The position numbers were made by a program, and so were the translations under genes. Positions 1-7,577 of a stretch of DNA of 24,501 nucleotides are shown in pieces. Origin of the DNA: a virus; the IMG/VR virus record IMGVR_UViG_3300031825_000380, positions 1-24,501 of that record; one strand, written 5' to 3'. Position 1 is the first letter of the stretch, and every line of letters starts with the position of its first letter. Below the pieces are notes generated by a model that saw only the letters and a program-made list of their open reading frames with translations, searched no databases and had not been told where the DNA came from.

Positions 1-1410
1 GAGGCCGATGACGCCGCGCTGACTCTGCTGGCGCAGCGCCGTGGCCTCCTCGTCGACGAGGAAGCGCAGCACCTCGCGGGACCGGCCGCCATAGTCCTCG
101 ACGGCGGCCTGCGCGTCGCCATAGGCATCCCGAAGCTCGCGGATGAGCTTCGTGTGGTTTTCGAGCGCGTCCTCGATGGTCGGCGCGTCGGATTTCCAGG
201 CCGACCACAGATAGCCGACGCCGCCGGCGAGCGCGGCGACGCCCACGACCGCCAGGTTGATCGGCGTCAGCATCGACATGAAGCCGGCGGCAATGTTCGT
301 GCCGGCCGTCGCGAGCGACGTGCCGGGCGCGAACATCTGCGACAGCTGCATGCCCTGCTGCATCATCACGACGAACGGGCTCTGCCCGGAGGCGAGCGAC
401 ACGGCGACGTCGTTCAACTGGTACTGCATGCCGACGAGATGGCCGGTCGACATCTGGCCGGCCTTGCCGACCGCCCGGATTCCGGCCGCCTCCTCGTCGA
501 AGCGCCGCCGCGCCAGCCCCTGCGCGAGGCCGAGCTCTTCCGTCGAGATTGCGCCGGCGCTGGCGAGCCGCTGATACTCGAGGAGCGCGGCGTTCATCCG
601 GTCGAACGCGGCGCCGACAGGGTCGATCTCGGACCGCAGGCGGGCGGCCGAAGCCGACATCGCCTCCGCCTCGCGGATGCTATCCTCGAACACCGCGGCC
701 GAGGCTCGCGCCGAGCCCCCGGCTCGACCGATGCCGAACAGGTCATTGACGTCCTGCTGCGACGACACGGCGAACTGGGCGGACCGGGCGCCTTCGATCA
801 TCTCGACGCGCCGCATCTCCTCGTCGAGCGCCTGGAAAGTCGCTCCGGAGGCCGCCGCGCCCGGCTGGCCGATGCCCAGTCGGCTGTTGAGCCCGTCGCG
901 GAACGCGGCGCCCGCTTCCGCGCCGCGCAGGCGAGCGATATCGTCGAGGCGGGACAGTTCGGTGTCGAAGGTCGACGCGGCTTCCGACGCGGACTTTCCG
1001 ACCGCATCGCTCACGCCGAGCAGCCGGTTCAAGGCGGTCTGGTCCACCACGGATGCACCGGCCGTGCCGAGGCCCTGCAGCTTCTGCCGCAGAGCGTCGA
1101 CCACGGTGCCGGTCCGCTCGGCGCTGGCGGCGCCCTGGTTCATCGCCGTCGCGACAATGCCGAGGTCGCGCGCGACGTCCCGCATACCGCGCGCCAGGGG
1201 ATCGACCCGCCGCTCCAATCCCTCGAAGCTGCGGAGGGCGGACAGCATCCGCCGGTCCGTGCCCTCGGTCGAGCGCCCCATCGCCTCGCCCGCCGCGCCG
1301 ACCCGGGTCTCGGCGTCGGCCAGGTCGAGCAAGGCGTCGCGCAGCCGCTCGACGTCGCCGGCGCCGGCGGCCTGCACGGTTACCCTGCGGATGGTGTCGA
1401 GCGTCGCCAT
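1..1410 (-). CDS. Tail length tape-measure protein, N-terminal 470 residues (cut by window edge)
   Basis: This protein sets siphovirus tail length and acts inside the tail tube. The frame is open from the ATG at 1410 to base 1 with no stop, so only the N-terminal 470 residues are visible. The N-terminal half is polar and helical. Around residues 360-395 is MQYQLNDVAVSLASGQSPF followed by a Met/Gln-rich stretch, a hallmark of the lambda-type tape-measure N-terminal domain (TMP_2 family). A hydrophobic Gly/Ala-rich segment follows, where such proteins often have membrane-active helices. The ATG lies one base after the stop of the frameshifted chaperone gene, with a purine-rich GAGGA upstream. 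The order chaperone then tape measure matches lambda G/GT-H. The C-terminal part should continue left of the window. Confidence 0.93.
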   Translation of the reverse strand, partial: MATLDTIRRVTVQAAGAGDVERLRDALLDLADAETRVGAAGEAMGRSTEGTDRRMLSALRSFEGLERRVDPLARGMRDVARDLGIVATAMNQGAASAERTGTVVDALRQKLQGLGTAGASVVDQTALNRLLGVSDAVGKSASEAASTFDTELSRLDDIARLRGAEAGAAFRDGLNSRLGIGQPGAAASGATFQALDEEMRRVEMIEGARSAQFAVSSQQDVNDLFGIGRAGGSARASAAVFEDSIREAEAMSASAARLRSEIDPVGAAFDRMNAALLEYQRLASAGAISTEELGLAQGLARRRFDEEAAGIRAVGKAGQMSTGHLVGMQYQLNDVAVSLASGQSPFVVMMQQGMQLSQMFAPGTSLATAGTNIAAGFMSMLTPINLAVVGVAALAGGVGYLWSAWKSDAPTIEDALENHTKLIRELRDAYGDAQAAVEDYGGRSREVLRFLVDEEATALRQQSQRGVIGL

Positions 1411-1411
1411 G

Positions 1412-2169
1412 TCAGCGTTTTGCGTCCTCTGCCGCCTTGCGGCGTTCGGCCCAGTGGTCGAGCAGCACCCGGTCCAAGGCCCTGATCAACGCCACGAACC
1501 GGTCGAACTCTTCCGCGTCGTCGATGCCGTGCCGTTCGGCCCACCGGTCGATCGCCGTGAAGGGGATGGGACCGGAGCCTTTGAGGCCGGACGCCCGGTC
1601 GGTGCCGAGCTCCCAGAACGCCCCCCACTCGACCGTCAGGTGATCGGGGAGCGTCGGCTTGGCGGCGATCTCGTCGTCGGGGTCGCCGTCCTCGCTGGCG
1701 ACGGCACGGAGCCACTCTTCGTGCTCGCCCCACGCCAGGTGCCATTCGAGGACGGCGGTCAGTTTCCCACGTCGGCCGCGAGATCGGCCCGGCCGCGCTC
1801 GTTCTGGATATCGGCGGCGAGCCGCACAATCGAGCGGAACGCGGCGAGGCACGGGTCGAACAGCAGCGCCTTCGCCCGCTCCGGCGAGTAGGGGATTGCC
1901 GTTCCGTCGTCTTCCTCGAGGCCCGCCCAGTCGAGGAGGACGAGCTCATGCAGCAGCGTGGCGTCGATCCGGTCCTCGTCCTCCGGATCGAGCATCGTGC
2001 CGATCCGCCGCGCGACGCCCGCCTCGAGCTGACGCTGACGCCGGCGATACTCGACCGTGCCGCGGCTGCGGACCTTGAGCGAGACGCCGGCGAAGTGCGT
2101 CCCCGGGACATCGACCCACGCGCCGCCTTCGGCCTTGTCGACGTCGTACCTGATCTTCGAGAGCTTCAT
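1412..2169 (-). CDS. Tail assembly chaperone, -1 frameshift fusion product (gpGT-like)
   Basis: Two overlapping minus-strand frames sit between the tail tube and tape-measure genes, exactly where lambda G and G-T lie. The upstream frame starts at the ATG at 2169 and stops at 1759. The downstream frame has no good start of its own and is read in -1 from a GGGAAAC heptamer at 1762-1768. The predicted fusion is about 252 residues: 136 from the first frame, then 116 beginning LTAVLEWHLAWGEHEEW. Tail assembly chaperones of this kind coat the tape measure and recruit tail tube subunits before polymerisation; they are not in the virion. The C-terminal part is acidic and Trp-rich. The fusion is inferred from frame geometry plus gene order; the product itself cannot be seen. 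Confidence 0.78.
1759..2169 (-). CDS. Tail assembly chaperone, unshifted product (gpG-like)
   Basis: This 136-residue protein is the major product of the chaperone locus. It begins MKLSKIRYDVDKAEGGAWV and ends AADVGN directly at the slippery site. The start at 2169 overlaps the stop of the preceding 68-aa gene as ATGA, which supports it over longer upstream options. The sequence has a short beta-rich N-terminus (WVDVPGTHFAGVSLKVRSRG) and a helical acidic C-terminus, as in other phage tail assembly chaperones. It should be made in large excess over the fusion. Function is assigned by position and recoding signal, not by a recognised catalytic motif. Confidence 0.8.
   Translation of the reverse strand: MKLSKIRYDVDKAEGGAWVDVPGTHFAGVSLKVRSRGTVEYRRRQRQLEAGVARRIGTMLDPEDEDRIDATLLHELVLLDWAGLEEDDGTAIPYSPERAKALLFDPCLAAFRSIVRLAADIQNERGRADLAADVGN
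1762..1768 (-). promoter_or_regulatory. Programmed -1 ribosomal frameshift slippery heptamer GGGAAAC
   Basis: Read on the minus strand in the upstream frame, the sequence is GTG GGA AAC TGA. This gives the canonical X XXY YYZ heptamer G GGA AAC with a stop immediately after it. Slipping one base back re-pairs both tRNAs on GGG AAA and opens the downstream frame at CTG. Lambda uses the closely related GGGAAAG for G-T. No strong downstream hairpin was identified by eye. Confidence 0.85.
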
Positions 2170-2372
2170 TCCCGCGTGCCCTTCTTCTTCGGAGCCGAAA
2201 CCTCGTCCGCCACACCCTCGGCCACCGCGTCGGCGTAGCGGGCGAGACCCTTCGCCACCCATTGGCCGGCGAGGTCGTCGTCGACCGGAAGGCGCCGACC
2301 GACGGCGAACGCTTCGCGCACCTTGCCGTCGGGGTAGTAGTCGAACGCCGTCGTGATGATGACGTCGCGCAT
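2166..2372 (-). CDS. Small conserved-looking phage protein (68 aa) between tail tube and chaperone
   Basis: The start at 2372 overlaps the tail tube stop as TGATG, and the stop at 2166 overlaps the next start as ATGA, so it is translationally coupled on both sides. The protein begins MRDVIITTAFDYYPDGKVR and ends with a Lys-rich tail. Its core (G..LPVDDDLAGQWVAKGLA) resembles in layout the 70-aa head gene at 5369-5581 (SPGDETDRFGDAEAGRLVEAGYA): a short beta segment, then a helix, then a Gly-Ala turn. I do not recognise a named family. A small structural or assembly role is inferred from location only. Confidence 0.75.
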   Translation of the reverse strand: MRDVIITTAFDYYPDGKVREAFAVGRRLPVDDDLAGQWVAKGLARYADAVAEGVADEVSAPKKKGTRE

Positions 2373-3301
2373 CACGCCACCGCCCGGGTGATCTTGATCG
2401 AGCACGCTTCCGTCGCGTCGTATTTCGCGCGGAAGGGAACCCGCATCATCACCTTCTGGTTCTTGCCGCCGATCTGATGCGCGCCGTCGAGGAAGACGGA
2501 ATTCGGCAGGAGGATCGTGTATTTCTCGTTCGCGGTCTGGCCGATCGTGGCCGAGATCGCGCCGCCGCCGTGATCGAGCACCTTCTGGTAGAGGTCGATG
2601 CCGTCGAACAGCGCCTCGAACTCGCCGGTCACGTCGCAGTCGCCATCGGCGTACTCGTCGCCGACCATCGAGCCGAGATAGGGCACGTCGGCGAGGTTGT
2701 TGCGGATCTGCAGGGTGAGGCGCCGGAGCTTCGGCGCCGGCGCGAGATCGGCGATCGACAGCCCGCCGAAGCTCGCGGCGGCGGTCATCACGCCCTTGGT
2801 GTTGGCGGCCGTGTAGGTCGCCCCCGAGATCGCCGAGGACGCGACGGCGATCGTCTGGGCCTTCACCGTGAGGCTGCCGGTGATCTTCTGCTGCGCGGTG
2901 ATGTCGAGCGACAGCATGTCGACCATGCCCATCGGGCCGCGCACGAACGACGGCGAGGCGAGCGCCGAGATCGCCTCCTCGAAGGTGAAGTACTGCCGCG
3001 TGATGCCGTTCTTCAGCACGTTCGTCGCCCACGTGCCGAAGGCCGCCCCCGCGAAGAGCGCGTCCATCGACCCGTAGGAGAGCTCGAAGGGATAGGTCGC
3101 CGAGGCGGCCATGAAGAGCTGGAACTCGTCGCGGACGTTGCGGTCCGGCTGGATCTCTTCCGAAACGCCGGTCGTCTTGTTCGGCCGGAGCCCGCCGCCG
3201 GTCACTCGCATGGTCTGGAAGGCCGGCGTGGCCGGGGTCGTGCCGGGCGTCACTTCCGGCACGTAGGCGAAGCGCGTCGCCGCGCCCGAAGGGGTGGCCA
3301 T
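2372..3301 (-). CDS. Phage tail tube (major tail) protein
   Basis: This 309-residue protein should polymerise into the non-contractile tail tube. It begins MATPSGAATRFAYVPEVTPG, a start typical of lambda gpV/phage_tail_tube_2-type proteins, which carry an N-terminal 'E.T.GTTP' segment and a beta-sandwich body. Alternating beta stretches such as FRAKYDATEACSIKITRAVA close the protein. A strong Shine-Dalgarno (AAGGAGGG, about 7 bases upstream) decides the start and fits a highly expressed protein. It lies between the tail terminator and the chaperone, the standard siphovirus order. Confidence 0.88.
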   Translation of the reverse strand: MATPSGAATRFAYVPEVTPGTTPATPAFQTMRVTGGGLRPNKTTGVSEEIQPDRNVRDEFQLFMAASATYPFELSYGSMDALFAGAAFGTWATNVLKNGITRQYFTFEEAISALASPSFVRGPMGMVDMLSLDITAQQKITGSLTVKAQTIAVASSAISGATYTAANTKGVMTAAASFGGLSIADLAPAPKLRRLTLQIRNNLADVPYLGSMVGDEYADGDCDVTGEFEALFDGIDLYQKVLDHGGGAISATIGQTANEKYTILLPNSVFLDGAHQIGGKNQKVMMRVPFRAKYDATEACSIKITRAVA

Positions 3302-3331
3302 GGCGGCCCTCCTTTGCTTGGTGAGTGGTGA

Positions 3332-3739
3332 TCAGCCGAAGAGGTCGAACGTGTAGGGCACGACGACGGCGGCACCGGCGAAGTTGCCGTTGCCCTCGAG
3401 GCCGCCGGGGAACACGGTCGGCGCGAAGGTCTCGACGGCGCCGATGAGCTTGCCGCGGAACAGCGCGGCGATCGTCGAGGCCCAGGTGAGTGCCTGGTCG
3501 TCGCCGCTGCCGCGGGTCACCATGACAACGACCCGGAAGGCGCCCTCTTCGCGGAAGAGGTTCTGCCCGGGCGCCCCGACCGTCACCTGTTCGGAGCGCG
3601 CGAAGGGGTATTCGACGCGCAGGAACGGCGAGCCGTCCGTCGGCGCCGTGCCAGCCGTGTTCGTCCCGATGATCGGCGTTGCCTCCCAGTTGAGGGCGAG
3701 AAACGCTTCGATCGTCTCGACGACCGCCTTGTCAGCCAT
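3332..3739 (-). CDS. Tail terminator-like protein (gpU / DUF4128 type)
   Basis: This 135-residue protein would cap the tail tube at the head-proximal end and stop polymerisation. It starts MADKAVVETIEAFLALNWE and has the layout of tail terminator-like proteins (DUF4128): an N-terminal helix, a 'T..PF.RVEYPF' beta strand, and a C-terminal 'VVVPYTFDLFG' strand. Length and position, directly before the tail tube gene and after the neck genes, agree with the family. The family call rests on pattern memory, so it is good but not certain. Confidence 0.78.
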   Translation of the reverse strand: MADKAVVETIEAFLALNWEATPIIGTNTAGTAPTDGSPFLRVEYPFARSEQVTVGAPGQNLFREEGAFRVVVMVTRGSGDDQALTWASTIAALFRGKLIGAVETFAPTVFPGGLEGNGNFAGAAVVVPYTFDLFG

Positions 3740-3742
3740 CGG

Positions 3743-4399
3743 TCACCTCGGCGTCACGACGATCGCCGGCTGCCGGCGCAGCCACTCGGCCCGTCGCGCG
3801 CCCTTCGATCGCGATTTCATGCCGGTCTTGCCGGCCCATTCGTCGACCGCGCCGAAGAGCGGGGCGCGGTAGCTGAAGCGGATCCGGGCGAGGTTCCCGA
3901 ACCGCTTCGCGGCCATCACGGCGACGGCCTGATAGACGCCGTCGGGCGCCTGGTCCGACTGCCCCCGCTCGATCTTCCGCGCGTAGGGCTGAAGGTTCAC
4001 GAAGGCCGCCTCCTCGAAACGGCCGGGCAGCGGTGCGCCGGCCGCGATCTCGACGCCGTCCACCGTGAAGACGTGCGAGCGCGCGTAGCGACCGGTGAGG
4101 GTCGGCGACGCCTCGACGAGCGCCCGCCCGATCCACTGCAGCATGTCCTCGAAGAGGTCGAACTCGGCGACGATCACACCCCGCGGCGAGACGCTGTCGA
4201 GCGGCGCGCCGAGGCGGCCGTCGACGGTGGTCTCGTGCGGCGGCACCCGCCCGAGGGCGCGCGCGTTCTGCGAGGCCGCCTCGTCGATCGCCTCTCGCGC
4301 CGCGGCCGCCAGCGACCGGCTCTGCGCCTCCGGCGACAACTCATCGTCGATCAAGGCGAAGATGGCGCGATCCGGTGACCGGCTCGACCTGACTGCCAT
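3743..4399 (-). CDS. Neck / tail completion protein in the HK97 gp10 (gpZ) position
   Basis: This 218-residue protein begins MAVRSSRSPDRAIFALIDDE. It has a helical Ala-rich N-terminus and a basic C-terminus (GKTGMKSRSKGARRAEWLRRQ). The start at 4399 overlaps the upstream stop as TGATG. It sits between the head closure protein and the tail terminator, where HK97-type phages encode the gp10/gpZ family that completes the head-proximal tail end. Similarity to HK97 gp10 itself is not obvious by eye, so the role is inferred from synteny. Confidence 0.68.
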   Translation of the reverse strand: MAVRSSRSPDRAIFALIDDELSPEAQSRSLAAAAREAIDEAASQNARALGRVPPHETTVDGRLGAPLDSVSPRGVIVAEFDLFEDMLQWIGRALVEASPTLTGRYARSHVFTVDGVEIAAGAPLPGRFEEAAFVNLQPYARKIERGQSDQAPDGVYQAVAVMAAKRFGNLARIRFSYRAPLFGAVDEWAGKTGMKSRSKGARRAEWLRRQPAIVVTPR

Positions 4400-4746
4400 C
4401 ACCCGATCACCCGGACGCCATAGGCGATGAGCACGCCGCCGATCCGCCGCATCGAATCGTCGACCGCGACCGGCGTCGTCACTGCGCCGCGGATGACGAT
4501 GCGGTCCCGGCCGTTCATCTCGATCGGCACCGGGAACGAGCCGATGTCCTCGGCCATGAGCACGACGAGCCGCTCGCCCTGCTGCACCCCCTCGACGAGA
4601 TCGACGGGATCGTAGCTGGTCACCCGCGCCCGCATCGTCACCTCGGTCGCCTGCTCGGGTGACGGGTTGAGGCGGCGCAGCGTGACGGTCTCGCCGAAGG
4701 CCTCGATCATCCGCCGATAGGTCGCGAGCGCGCGCGCGGCGGGCAT
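4399..4746 (-). CDS. Head closure / head-tail adaptor protein
   Basis: This 115-residue protein begins MPAARALATYRRMIEAFGE. After the N-terminal helix it is mostly beta: TVTLRRL, VTMRARVTSYDP, ERLVVLMAEDI, DRIVIRG, GVLIAYGVRVIG. This small beta-barrel pattern is typical of head-tail adaptors of the SPP1 gp16/HK97 gp9 kind, which seal the connector after packaging. Both ends overlap neighbours as TGATG, so it is coupled to the connector and neck genes. Confidence 0.72.
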   Translation of the reverse strand: MPAARALATYRRMIEAFGETVTLRRLNPSPEQATEVTMRARVTSYDPVDLVEGVQQGERLVVLMAEDIGSFPVPIEMNGRDRIVIRGAVTTPVAVDDSMRRIGGVLIAYGVRVIG

Positions 4747-5372
4747 CAGAAGATCCGGAACGGTGCGAGCAAGAGCGAGCACGCCCGATCGTAGGAGATG
4801 CCGACGACGTCCGACGTCGTCCAGTCCCACGACCCAACGCCGGTGACCTCTTCGCGCCGCAGCAGGGCGTCGGGCCGCAGCAGCGAGCGGAGGTAGCCGA
4901 CCCGAAGCACGATCGCCTGACGGATGGGCTCGGGAACGTCGGTGCCGGCGGCGCCATATCCCGCGACGAAGCGAACCCGCACCGACTGCTGGCCGGACGC
5001 CCCGGACGGCCATCCGCCGGCGGCGCGGGCCGGAATGATCCGAGCCGGGGTGCCGGGCAGCACGCGATAGGCCGACGGCGCGACGATCGTCTCCTCGCCC
5101 TCGGCGTCCGTGATGCCGATCTCGCTCACCGACTGATAGGGCGGCAGCGGCAACCGAATCTCGCACGGGAACCCGTCGAGCAGCAGATCCCACGTCTGAT
5201 TGATGAGCGCCCGGCCGAGCCACCCCGCCGAACCGTCGATCTCCTGCCGAGCCGATGTGATCAGCGCGCCAAGAACCGCGTCCGAAACGCTGTCCGGCAA
5301 GCCGAGCCGCGACCGCACATCTGCGGCCGTGAGCGGCTCGACCGCCGGCGGGGTGACGAGGACGAGGGTCAT
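4746..5372 (-). CDS. Head-tail connector protein (gp6-like, phage_connect type)
   Basis: This 208-residue protein begins MTLVLVTPPAVEPLTAADVR. The 'P.V.PLTAADVRSRLGL' start followed by 'LITSARQEIDGSAGWLGRALI' is the characteristic helical N-terminus of the gp6-like connector family, which forms the ring below the portal. The middle is the usual beta insert (CEIRLPLPPYQSVSEIGI...), and the end returns to helices. It follows the capsid and small head genes and precedes the head closure gene, matching HK97 order. The start overlaps the upstream stop as ATGA. Confidence 0.87.
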   Translation of the reverse strand: MTLVLVTPPAVEPLTAADVRSRLGLPDSVSDAVLGALITSARQEIDGSAGWLGRALINQTWDLLLDGFPCEIRLPLPPYQSVSEIGITDAEGEETIVAPSAYRVLPGTPARIIPARAAGGWPSGASGQQSVRVRFVAGYGAAGTDVPEPIRQAIVLRVGYLRSLLRPDALLRREEVTGVGSWDWTTSDVVGISYDRACSLLLAPFRIF

Positions 5373-5581
5373 CCGCGCGGCTTCCGGACGCGGGGCTTGG
5401 TCGTCGTTTCCGGCGCCGGATCGCGCGTCGCGGTCTCGGCATCCTCGGCGTCACGGACCGGCACCGCGTAGCCGGCCTCGACGAGGCGCCCGGCCTCGGC
5501 GTCACCGAAGCGGTCCGTCTCGTCACCGGGCGACAGCACGAAGTCGCCGCCGGCGAGGCTCACCAGCATCCTGATCTTCAT
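5369..5581 (-). CDS. Small head-region protein (70 aa), uncharacterised
   Basis: The chosen start MKIRMLVSLAGGDFVLSPGD at 5581 is preceded by GGAG with six bases between GGAG and ATG, the same arrangement as the capsid gene; ATGs at 5593 and 5632 lack this. The core 'GDFVLSPGDETDRFGDAEAGRLVEAGYAVPV' is a small fold often seen next to capsid genes (a strand pair, a helix and an 'aG.A' turn). The tail is charged and Pro/Thr-rich and ends in KPRVRKPRG. The function is not known to me. Location between capsid and connector suggests a head accessory role. Confidence 0.72.
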   Translation of the reverse strand: MKIRMLVSLAGGDFVLSPGDETDRFGDAEAGRLVEAGYAVPVRDAEDAETATRDPAPETTTKPRVRKPRG

Positions 5582-5600
5582 GTCGATCTCCATGGTGAGG

Positions 5601-5624
5601 CCGGGCGGCCCGAAGGCCGCCCGG
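5601..5624 (-). other. Perfect 10-bp hairpin with UUCG loop between capsid and downstream genes
   Basis: The arms CCGGGCGGCC and GGCCGCCCGG are perfectly complementary. The minus-strand transcript places UUCG in the loop with a closing C-G pair, the exceptionally stable tetraloop. It lies between the capsid stop (5645) and the next start (5581). There is no U-run after it, so it may be a pause, an mRNA-stabilising 3' end or a leaky terminator rather than a classic terminator. Confidence 0.85.
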
Positions 5625-5644
5625 AGCGTCACCCCGACGAGGCG

Positions 5645-6913
5645 TTACGAAGCGGCGGTGATGAGGTGCTTCACGGCGGCCGTGTCGCCGAGCTCGCCGT
5701 CGAAGCGGATGAGGCCCGCGATGCCCATGTCGGGCCAGAAGCGCTCGCGAAGCACGCCGATGATCGGCGAGCCGACCTTGCGGACGAAGTACTTCGAGAA
5801 GTCGCCGAACAGCATGACCTTCTTCGCCGCGGCGAGCGAATCCATCGCCTGGTTGATGCTGTAGGGCCGGCCGTTGAAGCTGCCGGGGATGCCCTTCTGC
5901 ACATCGCCCTGCTGCCACAGATAGTTGCCCTGGCCGTCCTTCAGCTTCCGGACCGCGTTCAGCGTCGTGTCGTTGAACATGTACCGGGCCTTCGGCGACG
6001 CCCGATAGGCGGGATCGACCGAGTGCTCGAGGTCGATGATCTCGTCCCACGTGATCGCCGCTGTCGCCGCGGCCGTCTTGCCGAGCGTCGACGCCGTGAC
6101 GATCCCGTTCGGCGCCGACGAGCCGGTGCCGGTCGTCAGCTGGGAATTCGCGATGCGCCCCAGCCGCTCGCCGAGCAGCGCGCCCAGCAGGGTCTCCATG
6201 CTGAAGATGGAGTCCATGTCCAGTTCCCACGACCACCGGATGAACTCGGTGTCGAAGGCGTAGGCGTCGAGCGACTTCTGCCCGAAGACGACGTCCTTGC
6301 CGCCGTCGTCGGTGAGCGCGGTCGCCTCGGTGTGCGCCTCGGCAGTGGACGCGGTATCGTTGACCGTCGGCACCTTCATCGAGTTGCCGCTCGCGGTGTT
6401 GATCGGGGTGCAGATGGCCTCGTCGTACATCGGCCCCCACGCCTTCATCGAGAGGATGATGAAGTCCGCGAGCGTGGTCGGCACGGTGAAGCCGCCGGCG
6501 GTCGTGGTGCCGGCCGTCTGGGCGCGCGCCTCGAACTTCGCCGTGCCCTGGCGGAGAACCGCCCGCTCCTCGGGCTCGAGCTCGGAGATGTCGACACCGC
6601 AGATCACCTTGGCGAACACCGCCCGGTATTCGGGCTTGGCGCCCTCGTCCTGGCCGCCCGCCTCGCCGTCCGACCCGGCCGGCCGGTTCTTGGCGCGCTG
6701 CTCGGCGGCCTTCGCCTCCATCGCGGCGACACGCTCCTCGCGCTCGATCTGGCGCTCGATGCGGTCGTGCTCGGCCATCGCGGCGTCGTGCTGACCCTCG
6801 AGCTCCTTCGCGCGCGCCTCGTCGGTCGTCGCGCTGATCAGGTCGAGCCGCTCGCGGGCCTCGGCGACGATCTTCGCCTGGCGCTCACGCAGTTCCTTGA
6901 GCTTCGCGCTCAT
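5645..6913 (-). CDS. Major capsid protein, HK97 fold
   Basis: This 422-residue protein forms the icosahedral shell. The start MSAKLKELRERQAKIVAEAR at 6913 is favoured by GGAG six bases upstream; in-frame ATGs at 6919 and 6925 are too close to that site. Residues 1-90 are a long charged coiled coil, the delta (scaffolding) domain that the prohead protease removes in HK97. A low-complexity Gly/Glu linker follows, then the capsid core with TAGTTTAGGFTVPTTLADFI, a very typical N-arm to E-loop region of the phage_capsid family. Length fits the family. The gene is separated from both neighbours by UUCG hairpins, unlike the tightly overlapping genes elsewhere, consistent with separate control of its high dose. 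Confidence 0.95.
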   Translation of the reverse strand: MSAKLKELRERQAKIVAEARERLDLISATTDEARAKELEGQHDAAMAEHDRIERQIEREERVAAMEAKAAEQRAKNRPAGSDGEAGGQDEGAKPEYRAVFAKVICGVDISELEPEERAVLRQGTAKFEARAQTAGTTTAGGFTVPTTLADFIILSMKAWGPMYDEAICTPINTASGNSMKVPTVNDTASTAEAHTEATALTDDGGKDVVFGQKSLDAYAFDTEFIRWSWELDMDSIFSMETLLGALLGERLGRIANSQLTTGTGSSAPNGIVTASTLGKTAAATAAITWDEIIDLEHSVDPAYRASPKARYMFNDTTLNAVRKLKDGQGNYLWQQGDVQKGIPGSFNGRPYSINQAMDSLAAAKKVMLFGDFSKYFVRKVGSPIIGVLRERFWPDMGIAGLIRFDGELGDTAAVKHLITAAS

Positions 6914-6931
6914 GCTCATCTCCATGAAGAA

Positions 6932-6947
6932 GCCCGCCGAAGCGGGC
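6932..6947 (-). other. UUCG-loop hairpin between prohead protease and capsid genes
   Basis: The arms GCCCGC and GCGGGC enclose CGAA on the plus strand, giving C(UUCG)G in the minus-strand transcript. It ends about 20 bases before the capsid start and is followed by TTCTTC, a weak pyrimidine tract. It could be a leaky terminator, a processing site or a 5' stabiliser of the capsid message. Confidence 0.75.
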
Positions 6948-6977
6948 CGTTGATGGGATTGGGCGAAGGCGAGCGCC

Positions 6978-7577
6978 TTACGCTTTACTCCGGACCCTCA
7001 GGTCCAGGTCAGCCTTCAGCCGCAGGCGCCGGGCCGCGGCGTTGAAGTTGTGCTGGCGCCGTTCCCGCCGCGCCTCGTCGAGCGAGCGCAGGGCGATCGA
7101 CGTCCCGTCATAGGCGGGCTCCGAGACGATCGAGACCTCGAAGAGCTCGACTTCCTTGATCGTCCGCGTCGACACATCGCCGGTCTCGTCCCACTCCTGT
7201 CGGGTGACCATGAAGCCGAACGACATGCCGGTGAGGTCGCCGCGCGCGATGAGCTCGCGCACGTCGCGCCCCGACGAGGTGTCAGGGAGGTCGATCTCGA
7301 CCGCGAGGCCCTTCGCGTCTTCCTTGAGCCGCAGCGTGCCCGACGAGGAACGGCCGAGAAGCCGCGTCCGGTCGTGTCCGAAATAGGCGCGGACGTCCGC
7401 CGTCTTCAGCGTCTCGGTGAAGGCGCCCCTCTCGATCACCTCTCGGAACGCCCCCCCGATGTCGGCGACCGTTCCGAAGACGGCGGCATAGCCCGCCACG
7501 GTGACCTTGGCGCCATCCTCGCGGTGCTCGACCGGGAACAGCAGCGAGCGCTTTTCGGCCTCGGGCTTCGTCGTCAT
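6978..7577 (-). CDS. HK97-family prohead protease (peptidase S78)
   Basis: This 199-residue serine protease matures the procapsid by cleaving the capsid delta domain. It starts at MTTKPEAEKRSLLFPVEHRE, with ATGA overlap to the portal stop. Family landmarks are 'GYAAVFGTVADIGGAFREVI' near residue 29, 'RAYFGHD' with the likely catalytic His68, 'LTGMSFGF' with the likely nucleophile Ser119, and 'LFEVSIVSEPAYDGT' near 145-160. The C-terminus is basic (RRERRQHNFNAAARRLRLK). Length matches the family. It lies between portal and capsid, as in HK97. Confidence 0.95.
   Translation of the reverse strand: MTTKPEAEKRSLLFPVEHREDGAKVTVAGYAAVFGTVADIGGAFREVIERGAFTETLKTADVRAYFGHDRTRLLGRSSSGTLRLKEDAKGLAVEIDLPDTSSGRDVRELIARGDLTGMSFGFMVTRQEWDETGDVSTRTIKEVELFEVSIVSEPAYDGTSIALRSLDEARRERRQHNFNAAARRLRLKADLDLRVRSKA

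Noticed and set aside
154-1485. Plus-strand frame of 443 codons at the left edge
   Set aside because: It is antisense to the tape-measure gene, which runs off the window and fits the tail gene order.
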